This document shows, piece after piece, positions 53,435 to 61,868 of a DNA stretch of 64,000 bases. Under the pieces are notes generated by a model. The model was not told the DNA's origin. It saw only the letters and a program-made list of their open reading frames with translations, and made no database searches. The translations under genes were made by a program, and so were the position numbers. The stretch is from NCBI RefSeq assembly GCF_002865585.1, contig NZ_CP025581.1, forward strand, positions 1,550,001 to 1,614,000. Reading direction: 5' to 3'. Position 1 is the first letter of the stretch, and every line of letters begins with the position of its first letter. This stretch comes from Nocardioides houyundeii (GTDB lineage Bacteria > Actinomycetota > Actinomycetes > Propionibacteriales > Nocardioidaceae).

Positions 53435-55193
53435 GAGCACGACGATCGATCGCGCCCCCGCTCCGCGGGAGGCGCGACTGAGCCCTCGACACCTCCCCGC
53501 CCGAGCGATCGGGTGGGTGAGGCGTCGGGGGCTTCGTCGTGACGCAGTGCCTCCCACGCTGGTGGTGCTGGTCGCCCTAGCCCAGGCCGGCTACCTGGCG
53601 TTCCTCAACTCCGACATCTACTTCGTGTGGGGGGACGACTACGACTTCCTGCTGCTGCGCGGGACGATCAACGACGAGAACGTCGGGCTCCTGGCGCCGC
53701 ACGACGACCACTGGTCCACCGTGGTGGTGCTGATCTACAAGGTCCTCTTCCACTTCTTCGGCATGCGCGAGTACTACCCCTACGGTCTGGTCACCATCGG
53801 GTTCCACGTGCTCCTCGGGCTCCTGGTCTACCCCCTGATGCGTCGGCTGGGAGTGGGGCAGTGGACCTGCGCCGCCGCGGCCGTGATCGTGCTCTTCCTG
53901 GGCGCCGGCGCCGGCGCCGTGCTCTGGTCCACCACGATGGGCACCGTCGGAGCGCTGCTGCTGGGCTATCTCGCGATCTACGTCGGCACCCGGTTCGGCT
54001 TCAGCGGCAACGGGCTGCGGGCTGTGTGGGTCATCTTGGTGCTTGCCCTGATGATGTCGGGAGTGGGCATCACCGCCGTCGCGTTCGTGACGCTGTTCGT
54101 GCTCTCGGCGTACGGGCGTCGGGCCGCGGCGCTGGTGTTCTCGGTGCCGACGGCGGTGTTCGTGCTCTGGTACCTCTCCTACGGCCGTGACGGCGCCAAG
54201 GACCCGCTGGACAGTGCCTGGGACTACCTGCAGATGCCGACGTACATCTGGACCGCACTCACCCACGGGCTCGAGCGCGCCACCGCGATCCCCGGCAGCG
54301 GGGCGGTCGTCGCGCTCGTGCTGGTGGTCGGGGTGCTCACCGTGCGCGCCACCACGGCACCGCTGCTCAAGCACCTGGCGGCCGCGGGGCTGCTCGCCAC
54401 GCTCTTCCAGCTGACCCTCGCTGCCTCCACCCGCCTCGAGTTCGGGGTGGAGAGCTTCAAGGAGTCGCGCTACGCCTACACCGTCGTGGTCCTGCTGCTG
54501 CCCAGCGTGGTCCTGGTCATCGATCGCGTGCTCGCCATGGTGCCCAGACCCGCGCCCCTGGCCGCGCTCCTGGCGGCCTGGCTCCTGGTGGCCTACGTGG
54601 TCCACGGGGAGCACCTGTTCCACCAGGACCAGAAGGACCGCACATTCGTCACCGACCCGTGGCCCGGCATCATGCGTGGAATGCGGGCCGCGGCGCAGGC
54701 CGACGAGCGGGTGCTCACCCAGGACGCCATCGAGTGGCCGAACGCCCGGTTCCGACCTGACCTGGTCGTGCTCCCCGAGATGTGGGACGAGCTGCCCGCG
54801 GGAGAGGCCACGGCGGCCGAGCGCCTGAACGCCGAGCGCATCTTCTTCGTCGGTGTCTACCGCGAGACGCTGGGCCTGCCGTCGCCGGACGCCTGGGAGG
54901 TGAAGCTGCGCAGCGGCTTCGCCCTAGCCCGCTACCAGGACGGCTGCGCCAACTACGCCGCCTCCACCGATGGTGCGGAGCTGAGCGTCGAGGCCGACGA
55001 GGGCGGCGTGGAGATCGCGATCTGGGGTCCGTCCTCCTCCCTCACCACCCATCTGGAGCGGCGCGGCGAGGTGAGCTCTCCGCGCAGCTGGCAGGTGCCG
55101 GTGGGGGAGACCTCCTTCATCGGGACCTCGGCGGAGTTCGCCGACCTCGTGATCACCTTCGACAAGGCCGGTCAGTACCTCATCTGCAGCTGA
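53427..55193 (+). CDS. GT-C/GT39-like membrane glycosyltransferase candidate
   Basis: 588 residues with about 10 membrane segments and a C-terminal soluble domain (about 440-588). The first loop contains FVWGDDYDFLLL and APHDDHWSTVVVL; paired Asp residues there resemble the GT-C catalytic loop. Family assignment is tentative. ATG 53427 lies inside the DUF3068 gene, so the two are translated together. The end overlaps the convergent methyltransferase gene by 14 bp. Confidence 0.74.
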   Translation: MPESTTIDRAPAPREARLSPRHLPARAIGWVRRRGLRRDAVPPTLVVLVALAQAGYLAFLNSDIYFVWGDDYDFLLLRGTINDENVGLLAPHDDHWSTVVVLIYKVLFHFFGMREYYPYGLVTIGFHVLLGLLVYPLMRRLGVGQWTCAAAAVIVLFLGAGAGAVLWSTTMGTVGALLLGYLAIYVGTRFGFSGNGLRAVWVILVLALMMSGVGITAVAFVTLFVLSAYGRRAAALVFSVPTAVFVLWYLSYGRDGAKDPLDSAWDYLQMPTYIWTALTHGLERATAIPGSGAVVALVLVVGVLTVRATTAPLLKHLAAAGLLATLFQLTLAASTRLEFGVESFKESRYAYTVVVLLLPSVVLVIDRVLAMVPRPAPLAALLAAWLLVAYVVHGEHLFHQDQKDRTFVTDPWPGIMRGMRAAAQADERVLTQDAIEWPNARFRPDLVVLPEMWDELPAGEATAAERLNAERIFFVGVYRETLGLPSPDAWEVKLRSGFALARYQDGCANYAASTDGAELSVEADEGGVEIAIWGPSSSLTTHLERRGEVSSPRSWQVPVGETSFIGTSAEFADLVITFDKAGQYLICS

Positions 55194-56037
55194 GGCCGGG
55201 CTGCAGGTCGCAGACGAAGAGCGCCGTGCCCGGGGTGAGCAGGCCGCGCACCCGGGACCAGCCTCCCCACACCCGGTCGTGGTCAGCGGGCCACTCGGGT
55301 TCCAGCAGTCGGCGCATCACGAAGCCGCGCGCCGCCAGCAGCTCCACCCAGTCGCCCAGCGTGCGATGGTGCTCGACGTAGGCCACCTGTCCCGAGGCGT
55401 CGTCGATCTCCACGTACGGCGTCCGGTCCCAGTAGGACTGCGACGCCGTGAGCCCACCCTCGCCCGGGTCGTCGGGGAAGGACCAGCGGGTGGGGTGGGT
55501 GATGGAGAACGCGAACCGGCCGCCGGGGCGCAGCACCCGAGCCGTCTCGTCCAGGGCCCGGTCGATCTCGCTGACGAACTGGAGCGCCCCGAAGGAGGAG
55601 AAGACCACGTCGAAGGCATCGTCGACGAAGGGGAGGTCGGTCGCGGTCCCGAGCACCGACGGCACCGGCAACCCGGTCTCCTGGTCCAGGCGCAGCGAGT
55701 GCTGCAGCTGACGGAAGGAGAGGTCGAGCCCGACGGCCTGGGCGCCCTGGCCGCGCGCCCAGCGCGAGCACTGGCCGGCGCCGCTTCCGACCTCGAGCAC
55801 GCGGCGACCCTCCAAGGGCCCGAGCGCACCGGCCTCGGCCTCGGTCAGCCCCTCCGGGCCCCAGACGAACCCGACATCCCCGAGGAAGGCGCCGTGGGTC
55901 GCCTGATACTCATCGGCGTACCGGTCCCAGTCCGGACCGTTGGCCCGTCGGGACTCCGCCTCGCTGACCCCTCGCCTCTCCACCCGGACGGACTGTGGCT
56001 GGTGGTCGGGTACGGCGTTGGACGGCGTCTCTGGCAC
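55180..56037 (-). CDS. Class I SAM-dependent methyltransferase
   Basis: 285 residues. SAM motif RVLEVGSGAGQCSRWARGQG, then AVGLDLSFRQLQHS, LPFVDDAFDVVFSSFGALQF and LRPGGRFAFSITHP, the classic ubiE/Methyltransf_11 layout. Substrate unknown. GTG 56037 is supported by TAGTCT 6 nt upstream. It closes the surface-glycan region before rpsA. Confidence 0.9.
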   Translation of the reverse strand: MPETPSNAVPDHQPQSVRVERRGVSEAESRRANGPDWDRYADEYQATHGAFLGDVGFVWGPEGLTEAEAGALGPLEGRRVLEVGSGAGQCSRWARGQGAQAVGLDLSFRQLQHSLRLDQETGLPVPSVLGTATDLPFVDDAFDVVFSSFGALQFVSEIDRALDETARVLRPGGRFAFSITHPTRWSFPDDPGEGGLTASQSYWDRTPYVEIDDASGQVAYVEHHRTLGDWVELLAARGFVMRRLLEPEWPADHDRVWGGWSRVRGLLTPGTALFVCDLQPGLSCR

Positions 56038-56043
56038 GGCAGC

Positions 56044-56049
56044 AGACTA
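56044..56049 (-). promoter_or_regulatory. -10 element, leaderless promoter of the methyltransferase
   Basis: TAGTCT on the minus strand ends 6 nt before GTG 56037. Confidence 0.55.
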
Positions 56050-56108
56050 GCGCCGACCCACCGGACACCCCGTGGGCGTGGGGCACCGAGGTGCAGCGGG
56101 CGTCACGG

Positions 56109-56139
56109 TTGGACGCTGGGCGTCGTACCCGCGTAGACT
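56109..56139 (+). promoter_or_regulatory. Possible rpsA promoter
   Basis: TTGGAC (56109-56114) and TAGACT (56134-56139), 19 nt apart. Transcription would start near 56146 and give a leader of about 120 nt. Confidence 0.45.
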
Positions 56140-56187
56140 CGCACGTCGCCAGAGGTCTGCCCGGGTTCCACATGAGCGGACTCTCGC

Positions 56188-56210
56188 TCACCACCTCAAC
56201 TCCGTGGTGA
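56188..56210 (+). promoter_or_regulatory. Stem-loop in the rpsA leader
   Basis: Perfect 7-bp stem TCACCAC/GTGGTGA around a 9-nt loop, followed by AAAA, 56 nt before the rpsA ATG. S1 genes are often autoregulated, so a role in translational feedback is possible but unproven. Confidence 0.35.
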
Positions 56211-56265
56211 AAACGGACTTCAGGCGTGCCCACGACTTCTATCCACCCAAGGAACTCTTTCCCTT

Positions 56266-57744
56266 ATGACGAGCACCATCTCAACTCTTCCGGACTACGA
56301 CGCCCCCCAGGTGGCGATCAACGACATCGGGTCCGAAGAAGACTTCCTCGCCGCGATCGATGCGACCATCAAGTACTTCAACGACGGCGACATCGTCGAG
56401 GGCACCATCGTCAAGGTCGACCGTGACGAGGTCCTCCTCGACATCGGCTACAAGACCGAAGGTGTCATCCCCTCTCGCGAGCTCTCGATCAAGCACGACG
56501 TCGACCCCTCCGAGGTCGTCGCCGTCGGCGACAAGGTCGAGGCCCTGGTCCTCCAGAAGGAGGACAAGGAAGGCCGCCTGATCCTGTCCAAGAAGCGCGC
56601 CCAGTACGAGCGCGCCTGGGGCACCATCGAGCAGGTCAAGGAAGAGGACGGCGTCGTCGAGGGAACCGTCATCGAGGTCGTCAAGGGTGGGCTCATCCTG
56701 GACATCGGCCTGCGCGGGTTCCTGCCCGCCTCGCTGGTGGAGATGCGTCGTGTCCGCGACCTGCAGCCCTACGTGGGCCAGGTCCTCGAGGCCAAGATCA
56801 TCGAGCTGGACAAGAACCGCAACAACGTCGTCCTCTCGCGCCGCGCCTGGCTCGAGCAGACCCAGTCCGAGGTTCGCCACGGCTTCCTGACCCAGCTCCA
56901 GAAGGGCCAGATCCGCAAGGGTGTCGTGTCCTCCATCGTCAACTTCGGTGCCTTCGTGGACCTCGGTGGCGTCGACGGCCTGGTGCACGTCTCCGAGCTG
57001 TCCTGGAAGCACATCGACCACCCGTCCGAGGTCGTCACCGTCGGTGACGAGGTCACCGTCGAGGTCCTCGACGTCGACATGGACCGGGAGCGCGTCTCGC
57101 TCTCGCTCAAGGCGACGCAGGAAGACCCGTGGCAGCACTTTGCCCGGACCCACCAGATCGGTCAGATCGTGCCCGGCAAGGTCACCAAGCTGGTGCCCTT
57201 CGGCTCGTTCGTCCGCGTCGAGGAGGGCATCGAGGGCCTGGTGCACATCTCCGAGCTCGCCGAGCGTCACGTCGAGATCCCGGAGCAGGTCGTCCAGGTC
57301 AACGACGACGTCATGGTCAAGATCATCGACATCGACCTCGAGCGTCGCCGGATCTCGCTGTCGCTGAAGCAGGCCAACGAGACGGCCACCGCCTCTGACG
57401 TCGAGGAGTTCGACCCCACGCTCTACGGCATGGCGGCGACCTACGACGAGCAGGGCAACTACATCTACCCCGAGGGCTTCGACCCGGAGACCGGCGAGTG
57501 GCTCGAGGGTTACGACGAGCAGCGCGCCACCTGGGAGGAGCAGTACGCCAAGGCGCACGCTCGCTGGGAGGCGCACGTCAAGCAGCAGGCCGAGGCGAAG
57601 GTTGCCGAGGTCGAGGCGAGCGAGGCCACCACGTACAGCTCCGGTGGCGAGACCGCAGTGCAGGAGGAGAGCGGCGGCGGTTCGCTGGCCTCCGACGAGG
57701 CCCTGCAGGCCCTTCGCGAGAAGCTCACCGGCGGCAGCAACTGA
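56266..57744 (+). CDS. rpsA: 30S ribosomal protein S1
   Basis: mRNA-binding protein of the small subunit, 492 residues. Four S1 domains at about 34-107, 126-195, 211-285 and 297-371; the third and fourth have the canonical VVSSIVNFGAFVDLGGVDGL and KVTKLVPFGSFVRVEEGIEG. The tail (about 385-492) is acidic, with an Ala/Glu-rich helical stretch and a Ser/Gly end. AAGGA lies 12 nt before the ATG. A four-domain S1 is normal for actinobacteria. Confidence 0.97.
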   Translation: MTSTISTLPDYDAPQVAINDIGSEEDFLAAIDATIKYFNDGDIVEGTIVKVDRDEVLLDIGYKTEGVIPSRELSIKHDVDPSEVVAVGDKVEALVLQKEDKEGRLILSKKRAQYERAWGTIEQVKEEDGVVEGTVIEVVKGGLILDIGLRGFLPASLVEMRRVRDLQPYVGQVLEAKIIELDKNRNNVVLSRRAWLEQTQSEVRHGFLTQLQKGQIRKGVVSSIVNFGAFVDLGGVDGLVHVSELSWKHIDHPSEVVTVGDEVTVEVLDVDMDRERVSLSLKATQEDPWQHFARTHQIGQIVPGKVTKLVPFGSFVRVEEGIEGLVHISELAERHVEIPEQVVQVNDDVMVKIIDIDLERRRISLSLKQANETATASDVEEFDPTLYGMAATYDEQGNYIYPEGFDPETGEWLEGYDEQRATWEEQYAKAHARWEAHVKQQAEAKVAEVEASEATTYSSGGETAVQEESGGGSLASDEALQALREKLTGGSN

Positions 57745-57764
57745 CGTCGAGCACCGTGTGATGC

Positions 57765-57795
57765 GTGGCCCGTCCGGCTCTGCCGGGCGGGCCAC
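57765..57795 (+). terminator. rpsA terminator
   Basis: 14-bp stem GTGGCCCGTCCGGC / GCCGGGCGGGCCAC (one T-G pair) with loop TCT, 20 nt after the rpsA stop. Confidence 0.75.
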
Positions 57796-57832
57796 CGTCA
57801 TTTCCCGGGGCGGCTGATACGCTCGGCGGGCC

Positions 57833-58717
57833 ATGCCTGCGCAGACCCCGTCCCCGCCGCTCGGCTGGCAGGCCTACACGTTCTGCATCGCAGGTGTGCA
57901 GAAGTCCGGGACCTCGACGTTGTCCGCGCTGCTGGACGCCCACGTCAACATCGCGAAGGCTCCCCGCAAGGAGATCCACTACTTCGACGACGACGCCAGG
58001 GACTGGTCGAACCCCGACCACAGCGACTACCGGGTGCCGCGCCGCCGTCGGGTGCACACTCACCTGGGTGACGCCACTCCGCGCTACCTGGCCTGGCCGG
58101 GAGCGCTGGAGCGGATCCGCGCGGTCAATCCGGCCATGCTGATGATCGCCATCTTCCGGGACCCCCTGGACCGGCTGTTCTCGCATTGGATGATGCTGCG
58201 CGACCGCCATGGCGCCGGTGCTCCCGACTGGACCGAGTTCACCGCATGGCGCCCCGCGGGGATGCCCGACTCGATCCCCGCGGACCTTCGGGGACGGGCT
58301 GACCGCAAGCGGTTCCAGCTGGCCTCGGGAGTGATCCGGGGCTACTACGGCAGCCAGGTGCGCGCCGGGCTGTCCTTGTTCCCGCGCGACCAGTGGCTCT
58401 TCCACGACTTCGCGTCCCTCCTGGCCGACCACCGCGGGCATCTCGACCTCACCACCGACTTCCTGGGCCTCTCTCGCTACCAGGAGTACCCCCCGCTGCG
58501 CCGCCTGATGGCAGCACCGGACGGAGTCACCGGCACCACCCCGACCGGAGACCAGCTGCACGAGCTGGCCCGGCTCTACCAGCCCGAGGTGGAGGAGCTC
58601 GCCAAGCTCACCGGTCTGCCGGTCCAGGGCTGGAACACCACTCGGTTGCTGTCCGGCGAGCTTGATCCCGAACACCTGGCCGAGACCTACGCGACGAAGG
58701 CGGGACGTGACCGATGA
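57833..58717 (+). CDS. Sulfotransferase family protein
   Basis: PAPS-dependent sulfotransferase candidate, 294 residues. 5'-phosphosulfate loop CIAGVQKSGTSTLSALL and 3'-phosphate motif AIFRDPLDRLFSHWMML are both clear, as in sulfotransferases acting on carbohydrates. Acceptor unknown; a surface glycan is conceivable given the nearby region. ATG 57833 has no strong ribosome site but a TACGCT hexamer (57818-57823) 9 nt upstream. Its stop overlaps coaE (ATGA). Confidence 0.87.
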   Translation: MPAQTPSPPLGWQAYTFCIAGVQKSGTSTLSALLDAHVNIAKAPRKEIHYFDDDARDWSNPDHSDYRVPRRRRVHTHLGDATPRYLAWPGALERIRAVNPAMLMIAIFRDPLDRLFSHWMMLRDRHGAGAPDWTEFTAWRPAGMPDSIPADLRGRADRKRFQLASGVIRGYYGSQVRAGLSLFPRDQWLFHDFASLLADHRGHLDLTTDFLGLSRYQEYPPLRRLMAAPDGVTGTTPTGDQLHELARLYQPEVEELAKLTGLPVQGWNTTRLLSGELDPEHLAETYATKAGRDR

Positions 58718-59316
58718 CGCTCAGAGTGGGCCTGACCGGCGGTGTGGCATCAGGCAAGAGCACCGTGGCCGCGATGCTGGCCGAGCTGGGCGCCGTCGTC
58801 GTTGACGCCGACCTGCTCGCGCGAGAGGCCGTGGCGGCCGGCACCGAGGGGCTGGCCGAGGTGGTGGCCCAGTTCGGCCCCGAGGTGCTGCTGCCCAGCG
58901 GCGAGCTCGACCGCCCGGCGCTGGCCTCGGTGGTCTTCGCGTCCGAGCCCCGACGCCGGGCGCTGGAGGCGATCATCCATCCCCGCGTGCGGGACCTGGC
59001 CGCCGAGGTCGAGGCTGGCGCCCCGCCGGACGCCGTCGTGGTCCACGACATCCCACTGCTCGTGGAGACCGGACAGGCTCAGGGGTTCGACGCGGTCGTC
59101 GTGGTCGACGTACCCGTCGAGACCCAGCTTCGGCGCATGGTGGAGCTGCGCGGGATGGCGGCCGAGGAGGCTCAGGCCCGGATCGCCGCCCAGGCGACGC
59201 GCGAGCAACGTCGCGCCGCGGCGACGTACCTGATCGAGAACACCGGCGACCTGGAACACCTGCGTGCCAGGGTGCTGGACGTGTTCACGTCGCTGCAGCA
59301 GGGGCGGGCGAGGTGA
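58714..59316 (+). CDS. coaE: Dephospho-CoA kinase
   Basis: Last step of coenzyme A synthesis. 200 residues: P-loop GLTGGVASGKSTV at the N-terminus, VVDADLLAREAV, IIHPRVRDL and the lid region RIAAQATREQRRAAATYLIEN. Normal length, without the C-terminal fusion domain of mycobacterial CoaE. Overlaps its neighbours by 4 bp on both sides. Confidence 0.96.
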   Translation: MTLRVGLTGGVASGKSTVAAMLAELGAVVVDADLLAREAVAAGTEGLAEVVAQFGPEVLLPSGELDRPALASVVFASEPRRRALEAIIHPRVRDLAAEVEAGAPPDAVVVHDIPLLVETGQAQGFDAVVVVDVPVETQLRRMVELRGMAAEEAQARIAAQATREQRRAAATYLIENTGDLEHLRARVLDVFTSLQQGRAR

Positions 59317-60620
59317 GGACTCCTCGGTGGAGACGCGCCACCCTCGTCGTGGCCTCCACGTTGCTCTGTGCCGGTTGTGGGCTGATGGACGCGGGCTCCT
59401 CGCCGAGCTCCCCGGACGGTGCGGACCGTCGCGGGACGGAGTCGGCCGTTCCCGACTCCTCGGCCGAGACAGCGCCCCTGACCTGGGGTCCCACGCCCCA
59501 AGAGGTGGAGCAGGCATCGCGGATCATCGCGGACTGGACTCCGGAGCAGCTCGCGGGGCAGGTCATCGTGGGCCGCTACCACTCCACCGACCCGGAGGTG
59601 CCGGCCCAGATGGTGCGCGAGCTGCACCTGGCGGGCGTCTCGGTGACCAACGGCAACGTGCTGGACGCTGAGCAGGTCCGGGCCACGACGAGTGCCGTGT
59701 CGGCCGCCGTGGCCGAGGACGGTCGCGACTTCCCAGCCGTGATCGGGGTCGACGAGGAGGGCGGCTCGGTGGCCCACCTACGGGGGATCGCCAGCACCTT
59801 TCCGGCCTTCCGCAGTGCTGGGGACGCCGTCGACCGGGACCGGGCCGAGGGCGGGCGCGAGGGTCGGCGCGTCGTGCGCGAGGCCGCGCGGGCGTCGGGA
59901 CTGGAGCTGCGCAGTCTCGGGTTCACCTGGGTGTTCGCTCCCGTGGGTGACGTGACCATCGGCTCCGCCGACCCCACGATCGGCAGCCGGTCCCCGTCCT
60001 CGGACCCGCGCACGGCCGCCACCGCGACCGCGGCCGCGGTCCGCGGCTACGTCGCCGCCGGCATCGTCTCCACGCCCAAGCACTTCCCGGGGCACGGGGG
60101 AGCGACCGCCGACTCGCACGAGGTGCTGCCCACCCTGAGCACCGGTCTCGAGGAGCTGCGACAGCGCGACCTGCTCCCCTTCAAGACCTCCATCCGCGCC
60201 GGCGCCCCGGCGATCATGATGAGTCATCTCGACGTGCAGGCCCTGGAGCCGGGGCTACCGGCGACGCTGGCTCCCCGGGTGTACGACTTCCTGCGCCAGG
60301 AGATGGGGTTCGAGGGCGTGGCCATCACCGACTCCCTGGGCATGGGGGCGGTGGCCGACCTCCCGCTGCCGGCGGTGCGCGCGGTTCAGGCGGGTGCGGA
60401 CCTGTTGTTGATGCCGGCCGACACCGTGAACACGCACCGGACGGTGACTGCGGCGATCCGCTCCGGCGAGATCACGCCCGAGCGGATCCAGGAGGCGGCG
60501 GGTCGGGTGGTGGCGCTGCAGCTGTGGCAGCAGCGCATGTCACAGGAGCTGTCGGTGCCCGAGGACGCAGCCGAACGCGCAGAGGCGGCGGCCTCCGAGC
60601 TGGAGGCCGCCGCCTGGTAG
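59313..60620 (+). CDS. nagZ: GH3 beta-N-acetylhexosaminidase lipoprotein (NagZ-like)
   Basis: Exported glycoside hydrolase, 435 residues. Lipoprotein signal with lipobox LLCAGC, a Ser/Asp/Thr-rich linker, then a GH3 barrel. KHFPGHGGATADSHEVLP holds the NagZ-type His/Asp general acid-base loop, and GVAITDSLGMGAV the Asp nucleophile. It lacks the second GH3 domain, as NagZ does. Likely acts on peptidoglycan muropeptides or other GlcNAc glycans outside the membrane. GTG overlaps the coaE stop. Confidence 0.88.
   Translation: MRTPRWRRATLVVASTLLCAGCGLMDAGSSPSSPDGADRRGTESAVPDSSAETAPLTWGPTPQEVEQASRIIADWTPEQLAGQVIVGRYHSTDPEVPAQMVRELHLAGVSVTNGNVLDAEQVRATTSAVSAAVAEDGRDFPAVIGVDEEGGSVAHLRGIASTFPAFRSAGDAVDRDRAEGGREGRRVVREAARASGLELRSLGFTWVFAPVGDVTIGSADPTIGSRSPSSDPRTAATATAAAVRGYVAAGIVSTPKHFPGHGGATADSHEVLPTLSTGLEELRQRDLLPFKTSIRAGAPAIMMSHLDVQALEPGLPATLAPRVYDFLRQEMGFEGVAITDSLGMGAVADLPLPAVRAVQAGADLLLMPADTVNTHRTVTAAIRSGEITPERIQEAAGRVVALQLWQQRMSQELSVPEDAAERAEAAASELEAAAW
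60584..60614 (+). terminator. Terminator-like hairpin inside the end of nagZ
   Basis: Perfect 13-bp stem GGCGGCGGCCTCC / GGAGGCCGCCGCC, loop GAGCT, ending 6 nt before the end of the nagZ stop codon. It codes for the Ala/Glu-rich tail and could also terminate against the convergent sigma gene. Confidence 0.55.
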
Positions 60621-60654
60621 CAGCGGGGAACCGGTTGCGGTCTGGAGCCGTGGG

Positions 60655-61617
60655 TCAGGCTGCGAGGTCGGGGTCGCCGAGGCGGCGCAGCTTCTGGAGC
60701 GCCTCGCGCTCGAGCTGACGCACCCGCTCGGCTGAGATCCCGTGCCGGGCACCGATGTCGGCCAGCTTGTGCTGGCGTCCGTCCACCAGGCCGTAGCGGG
60801 CCCGGACGATGTCCGCGGAGCGGTCGTCGAGCTGGGAGACCAAGCGGCCGAGCCGCTCGCGGGACTCCACGTCCAGGACGCTGAGGTCCGGGCTGGGAGA
60901 CGTCTCCTGGGCCATCAGGTCGCCGAGGGAGGTGTCGCCGTCCTCGTCGATCGGCGTGTCCAGAGAGACGTGGTCACGGCCCCAGGCCATCAGGTCGAGC
61001 ACGCGCTCCACGTCCAGTCCGAGCTCCTCGGCGATCTCGCTCGGGTCGGGGTCCCGGCCGAGCTGGCGCTCCAGCGTGCGGCGAGCGCTGCCGACCTGGT
61101 TGAGCTCCTCGACGACGTGCACCGGGAGCCGCACCACGCGCGCCTGCTGGGCGATGCCTCGGGTGATCGCCTGACGCACCCACCACGTGGCGTAGGTCGA
61201 GAACTTGTAGCCCTTGGTGTAGTCGAACTTCTCCACGGCGCGGATCAGGCCGGTGTTGCCCTCCTGGATCAGGTCGAGCATCGGCATCTGCGCCCGCCCG
61301 TACTTGCGGGCGATGGAGACCACCAGACGCAGGTTGGCGGTCACGAAGGTGTCGACCGCCTCGCGGCCCTGCTCGGCCAGCCACTCGAGCTCTTCCTGCG
61401 TCGCACGCATGGGGGCCCCACCCTTGCGGCGGCCCACCCGACCCTCGGCCAACAGGTGCTCGGCCATGAGACCGGCCTCGATGGTCTTGGAGAGCTCGAC
61501 CTCGAGCGCGGCGTCCAGAAGGGGCGTGCGAGCGATCTCGTCGAGGTAGAGCCCGACGCTGTCGCGTCCCTCGATCTCACGGTTCACGCTGGTGCGGGTT
61601 GCGGTCCGGGTAGTCAT
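60655..61617 (-). CDS. RNA polymerase sigma-70 factor, group 2 (SigB/Hrd-like)
   Basis: 320 residues without the long region 1.1 of the primary sigma. Region 1.2 DSVGLYLDEIARTPLL; region 2 NLRLVVSIARKYGR, LDLIQEGNTGLIRAVEKFDY and FSTYATWWVRQAITRG; region 4 ends ISAERVRQLEREALQKLR. It resembles actinobacterial SigB/HrdA-D factors for stress or stationary phase. ATG 61617 follows AGGAGG by 8 nt, so the GTG at 61623 is rejected. Confidence 0.93.
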   Translation of the reverse strand: MTTRTATRTSVNREIEGRDSVGLYLDEIARTPLLDAALEVELSKTIEAGLMAEHLLAEGRVGRRKGGAPMRATQEELEWLAEQGREAVDTFVTANLRLVVSIARKYGRAQMPMLDLIQEGNTGLIRAVEKFDYTKGYKFSTYATWWVRQAITRGIAQQARVVRLPVHVVEELNQVGSARRTLERQLGRDPDPSEIAEELGLDVERVLDLMAWGRDHVSLDTPIDEDGDTSLGDLMAQETSPSPDLSVLDVESRERLGRLVSQLDDRSADIVRARYGLVDGRQHKLADIGARHGISAERVRQLEREALQKLRRLGDPDLAA

Positions 61618-61662
61618 CTCCACGCCCTCCTGCCTCGGTGACCTGGCCGGTCACATAAGCCT

Positions 61663-61691
61663 CAACGTCGTGCCGGGCGAGTAACATTCCC
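61663..61691 (-). promoter_or_regulatory. Possible ECF-type (SigR/SigH/SigE-like) promoter of the sigma gene
   Basis: On the minus strand GGGAAT (61686-61691), 19 nt, GTTG (61663-61666). This fits the GGAAT-N18/19-GTT pattern of actinobacterial stress ECF sigmas and would give a leader of about 35-40 nt. Confidence 0.42.
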
Positions 61692-61751
61692 GGACGACGA
61701 GCGAGGCGCTTGTGTGTCTCTCTCACCTCCAATGACGCTCGGCAGGCTCCC

Positions 61752-61775
61752 AGAGTTGCCGGGACCGGCAACTCT
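61752..61775. repeat. 11-bp palindrome between oligopeptidase B and sigma genes
   Basis: Perfect arms AGAGTTGCCGG and CCGGCAACTCT around GA. Either the terminator of the upstream peptidase gene or an operator about 60 bp upstream of the putative sigma promoter. Confidence 0.5.
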
Positions 61776-61868
61776 CAGGGACTTCTCAGGGCCCTCTAGG
61801 CGTCGGTGAAGACACCCCGTTCATACCCGCAGACCGGCGCGACCATGCGCCTGGCCGGGGCTGCCCGA

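Noticed and set aside
60655..61623. GTG 61623 as sigma-factor start
   Set aside because: AGGAGG would lie only 2-3 nt from this GTG; ATG 61617 has the normal 8-nt spacing.
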